DNA of 64,000 bases, from positions 310,001-374,000 of the forward strand of contig CAZDWS010000001.1 of assembly GCA_964509295.1 (NCBI GenBank), read 5' to 3'. Shown piece after piece: positions 61,531 through 64,000 of this stretch. The translations under genes and the position numbers were made by a program. Every line of letters starts with the position of its first letter. The stretch's first letter is position 1. Source of the stretch: JBGSQR01 sp964509295 (GTDB lineage: Bacteria > Desulfobacterota > Desulfuromonadia > Geobacterales > Pseudopelobacteraceae). Below the pieces are notes generated by a model. That model did no database searches. It saw only the letters and a list, made by a program, of their open reading frames with translations, and had not been told where the DNA came from.

Positions 61531-61568
61531 TCAAATAGTTAAATTTACAATAAAAGGAGAGCTAAATA

Positions 61569-62762
61569 ATGCTTGGAGCTGTAGAAATAAAACCAGGAAT
61601 ATACTGGATTGGATCTGAAGATCCAGGGCTTAGAGTTTTTGATGATCTTTTTCCTACTGAGCATGGTACGACCTATAATTCCTACCTGATTAAGGGAACC
61701 GACAAGATTGCTATTATTGATACTGTCAAAGAGAAGCGATCTGACGAGTTCATGGATAAGGTCAAGTCGCTGGTTGATCCTGCGGAAATTGATTATATAA
61801 TTGTCAATCACACTGAGTGTGATCATAGCGGATCGCTTGCATACCTGTTGAAGCATTGCCCCAATGCGGTTGTAGTTTCTACTACTGCCGCAAAAAACTT
61901 TCTTGGCAACCTGATGCACACAACATTTAATTCACAGATCGCCAAGGATGGCGACAAAATCGATCTTGGCGGTCGTACATTGCGCTTTATCATGGCCCCT
62001 TTCCTGCATTGGCCGGATACCATGTTTACACGTCTTGAAGAGGATAACATCCTGTTTACCTGTGATGCATTCGGTGCTCATTATTGCAGTGTAGGAAAAA
62101 TATTCAATGATGAGGTGGAGGATTTTACTTCGGCCCGCCAGTTCTATTTTGACTGTATTTTCCGCCCATTTAAGGACAAGGTCCTTTCGGCTGTTGAAAA
62201 GATCCGTCACGATGTGATCGACATGCTTTGTCCAAGCCATGGACCGATCATCAGGCAGGATCCATGGAAGGTTGTCCAGCAGTTTGAAAAATGGAGCAAG
62301 CCGACCTCTTCGACCAAGAAGGTTTTTATCCTGTATATATCTCCCCATGGCAATACGGAGAAAATGGCAAAGGCTGTTGCAAAAGGTGCCGATGTTGATG
62401 GAGTAGAAGTAATCAGCTACCACATCAGCAATCTCTCCTTGGGCGAAGTGCAGAATATCATGGAAGAAGCAGATGCGCTGATTTTCGGTATTCCGACAAT
62501 CGTTAGAGATATTCCCAAGCCCATGTGGGATGTACTGGCAATGCTCAGTACAGTTACCCTGAAAACCAACCTGGCCGGTCTTTTCGGTAGCTTCGGCTGG
62601 AGTGGAGAAGCGTGCAAAATGGCTGAAGAGCGGTTGAAGAGCATGAACTTCAAGCTGCCGGTCCCCGCAGTTCGCGCCCAGTTTACTCCGCTTGCAGAGA
62701 CGCTGGAACATTGCGAAGAGATGGGAAGATTGATAGCTGAAGAGGTTCGCAATAAGGGATAG
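61569..62762 (+). CDS. fprA: FprA-type flavodiiron protein (A-type flavoprotein)
   Basis: 397 residues. Metallo-beta-lactamase domain with diiron ligands in NHTECDHSG (HxExDH) and APFLHWPDTM, later PSHGPI; C-terminal flavodoxin domain (VFILYISPHGNTEKMA) binding FMN. Reduces O2 to water or NO to N2O in anaerobes, which needs an electron donor such as rubredoxin; none is adjacent. Strong ribosome site AAAGGAGAG. A terminator hairpin follows at 62817-62855. Confidence 0.95.
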   Translation: MLGAVEIKPGIYWIGSEDPGLRVFDDLFPTEHGTTYNSYLIKGTDKIAIIDTVKEKRSDEFMDKVKSLVDPAEIDYIIVNHTECDHSGSLAYLLKHCPNAVVVSTTAAKNFLGNLMHTTFNSQIAKDGDKIDLGGRTLRFIMAPFLHWPDTMFTRLEEDNILFTCDAFGAHYCSVGKIFNDEVEDFTSARQFYFDCIFRPFKDKVLSAVEKIRHDVIDMLCPSHGPIIRQDPWKVVQQFEKWSKPTSSTKKVFILYISPHGNTEKMAKAVAKGADVDGVEVISYHISNLSLGEVQNIMEEADALIFGIPTIVRDIPKPMWDVLAMLSTVTLKTNLAGLFGSFGWSGEACKMAEERLKSMNFKLPVPAVRAQFTPLAETLEHCEEMGRLIAEEVRNKG

Positions 62763-62816
62763 TATGGTTACAATTGTGAAATTACAAAAACCAGCCGATT
62801 CAAAAAGTAAATGATA

Positions 62817-62857
62817 AAAATCCCCTGTGTGCAAATGCGCGCAGGGGATTTTTTATC
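62817..62857 (+). terminator. Terminator after fprA
   Basis: Fourteen-base stem AATCCCCTGTGTGC / GCGCGCAGGGGATT (with G-U pairs) around AAAT, followed by TTTTTT. Strong Rho-independent form. Confidence 0.88.
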
Positions 62858-62903
62858 TCAATTAATTATTGACCTAAGTTAAATTCTGGAGAGCGGGGGT
62901 AAT

Positions 62904-64000
62904 ATGAAACAGAATTTTAAAATAATGCTAATATCAGCTTTTTTAATGATTTGCAGTGTGTCTGCATCTCTTGCAGCTACTGTCACGATTATTCCAACCG
63001 GCGGTAATTCCTTTTTGGTTCAGGGTGGTGATATGAACGGGGTGGCTGGTATTGACCTGAGCATTTCCTATGATGCTGCGTCTCTGGCCTCTCCTTCGGT
63101 CAACCAGGGATCGCTTGTCAGCGGCGCAATGTTTCTGGCAAACGCCAATAGCCCGGGAAATATCAAGATTGCTGTCGTTAGTACAAAGGTCTTTTCAGGT
63201 AATGGCCCCATCGCAACAATAACTTTTGGTTCACAAACAGGAAATGGCAGTATCAGCAGCGTTACCGCCAAAATGATTAATATCAACGGTGGGAATATGG
63301 CTGTTCAGGCTTCTGTTGTGCCAGCAGGAACTACACCGCCGCTTGAACCAGAGCCGACAACTGCAGCCGGTACCGGCACTGTAACAACACCAACAGTGTC
63401 AACTGTAACCGGCACCGGTTCAGCAACAACATCGTCAGCTTCAACTGTAACCCAGGGTGTTTCTTCGTCACTTGGTACGATAAGCTTGCCGCAAGATACT
63501 CAGCCGTCTGCTGTTTCTACTGTGAAGGAAAGCACAACAGTTGTTCAGCCGCAAACTCCGGCAGTTTCTACTCAGCCGGTAAAAGTACCGGATTCAGCTC
63601 CTGTGGCTGTTGAGCCGGAAATTGCTGTCACAGCGCCCGTACAAACAAACTTTATCGGTATTGCAGAGCGTTTTAGAGTGTATCAGGGGCCTCGAACACC
63701 GGTAGCCATGACAGCGCTATTTCAAAAGCAGATAACAGACTCAGTACGCCAGGAGCCCACTATTGTGGTCAGCGACGGTAAGTCACACTTTAAACTTTTT
63801 CTTGCATTGACTTCAGGCAGCACGAGTGCCCCTAATTTCGCCCTGACCGGTGCAAAACTGGTTTCGCTCAAAAGTGCTGGCGGACCAGGCAGGTGGCTTG
63901 TAGAGGCAACACCTGAAAAGAATGCCCAGAAGGTTTCAGTTACTATTGTTACAGGCGGCTCTTTTGTTGAATATCCTGTCACGTCTGTTCCGCCTATTAC
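62904..64000 (+). CDS. Secreted protein with cohesin-like N-terminal domain, cut at window edge
   Basis: ATG 62904 with GGAGAGCGGGGG upstream; the frame is open to the end of the window (365 codons or more). Signal peptide about 1-24, ending SASLAA. Residues about 25-135 look like a cohesin domain (TVTIIPTGGNSFLVQGGDMNG ... ISYDAASL), then a Thr/Ser/Pro-rich linker (about 140-245), and a beta-rich C-terminal domain that is incomplete. Resembles the cohesin tail of the secretin at 57 kb, so the two could share a partner. Truncated at 64000. Confidence 0.85.
   Translation, partial: MKQNFKIMLISAFLMICSVSASLAATVTIIPTGGNSFLVQGGDMNGVAGIDLSISYDAASLASPSVNQGSLVSGAMFLANANSPGNIKIAVVSTKVFSGNGPIATITFGSQTGNGSISSVTAKMININGGNMAVQASVVPAGTTPPLEPEPTTAAGTGTVTTPTVSTVTGTGSATTSSASTVTQGVSSSLGTISLPQDTQPSAVSTVKESTTVVQPQTPAVSTQPVKVPDSAPVAVEPEIAVTAPVQTNFIGIAERFRVYQGPRTPVAMTALFQKQITDSVRQEPTIVVSDGKSHFKLFLALTSGSTSAPNFALTGAKLVSLKSAGGPGRWLVEATPEKNAQKVSVTIVTGGSFVEYPVTSVPPI

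Noticed and set aside
1..64000. CRISPR array or rRNA genes
   Set aside because: No regular spaced repeats and no rRNA-like stretches were seen.

Overview
The window looks like chromosome of a Geobacter-type bacterium (Geobacterales, formerly Deltaproteobacteria). This is inferred from gene content, not from a marker gene: a PilMNOP-type secretion locus with a secretin that carries a cohesin domain, FprA flavodiiron protein, two DksA/TraR proteins, GatCAB next to rplM-rpsI, and a Pel exopolysaccharide operon. No rRNA or CRISPR array was seen.

Positions 1 to about 22,130 are a mobile genomic island that ends at an intact tRNA-Lys(UUU) gene (22132-22207, minus strand). A degenerate copy of the tRNA 3' end lies 184 bp inside the island (21948-21972). 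The left part (1-11.6 kb) is a replication and integration module. It holds a family B DNA polymerase split by one frameshift, whose motif C reads TTDG and which has a later KTRG motif, as in the primer-independent polymerases (piPolB) of pipolins. Four unrecognised genes follow, then an orphan ParB, an HU/IHF-like protein, a ribbon-helix-helix-like protein, a YkvA/DUF1232 protein, small hypothetical genes, a RadC-family JAB protein and a tyrosine integrase. The right part (11.7-21.7 kb) is clearly more AT-rich and is defence cargo: a TrlF-like PHP-ATPase, a McrB/McrC-like pair, and an HTH gene followed by two DNA methyltransferases and an unknown 406-residue protein, read as a restriction-modification operon. 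The whole looks like a pipolin-like element carrying a defence island.

From 22.3 kb the DNA is ordinary chromosome. A DUF362 ferredoxin protein and a DksA-like protein converge. A long Pel operon follows (24.2-38.1 kb): pelA, a PelB divided into two genes, a CotH-like lipoprotein, pelC, pelD with a c-di-GMP I-site motif (RGLD), pelE, pelF and pelG. On the minus strand lie rimO, yajQ, lolA, cheA, cheY, gatB, gatA and gatC; a 117-bp palindromic intergenic repeat sits between gatA and gatB. The genes rplM and rpsI are divergent from gatC.

From 48.8 to 58.2 kb is a one-direction operon for a type II secretion or type IV pilus-like machine: GspF, GspE with a MshEN-like N-terminus, PilM-, PilN-, PilO- and PilP-like proteins, a TPR-secretin-cohesin protein and two pseudopilins. 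Then come a GAF histidine kinase behind dksA, radA, the flavodiiron protein fprA, and at the right edge a truncated secreted protein with a cohesin-like N-terminus. PelD, the MshEN-like ATPase and YajQ all belong to families tied to cyclic-di-GMP, so biofilm and secretion in this stretch may answer to the same signal. That link is inference.
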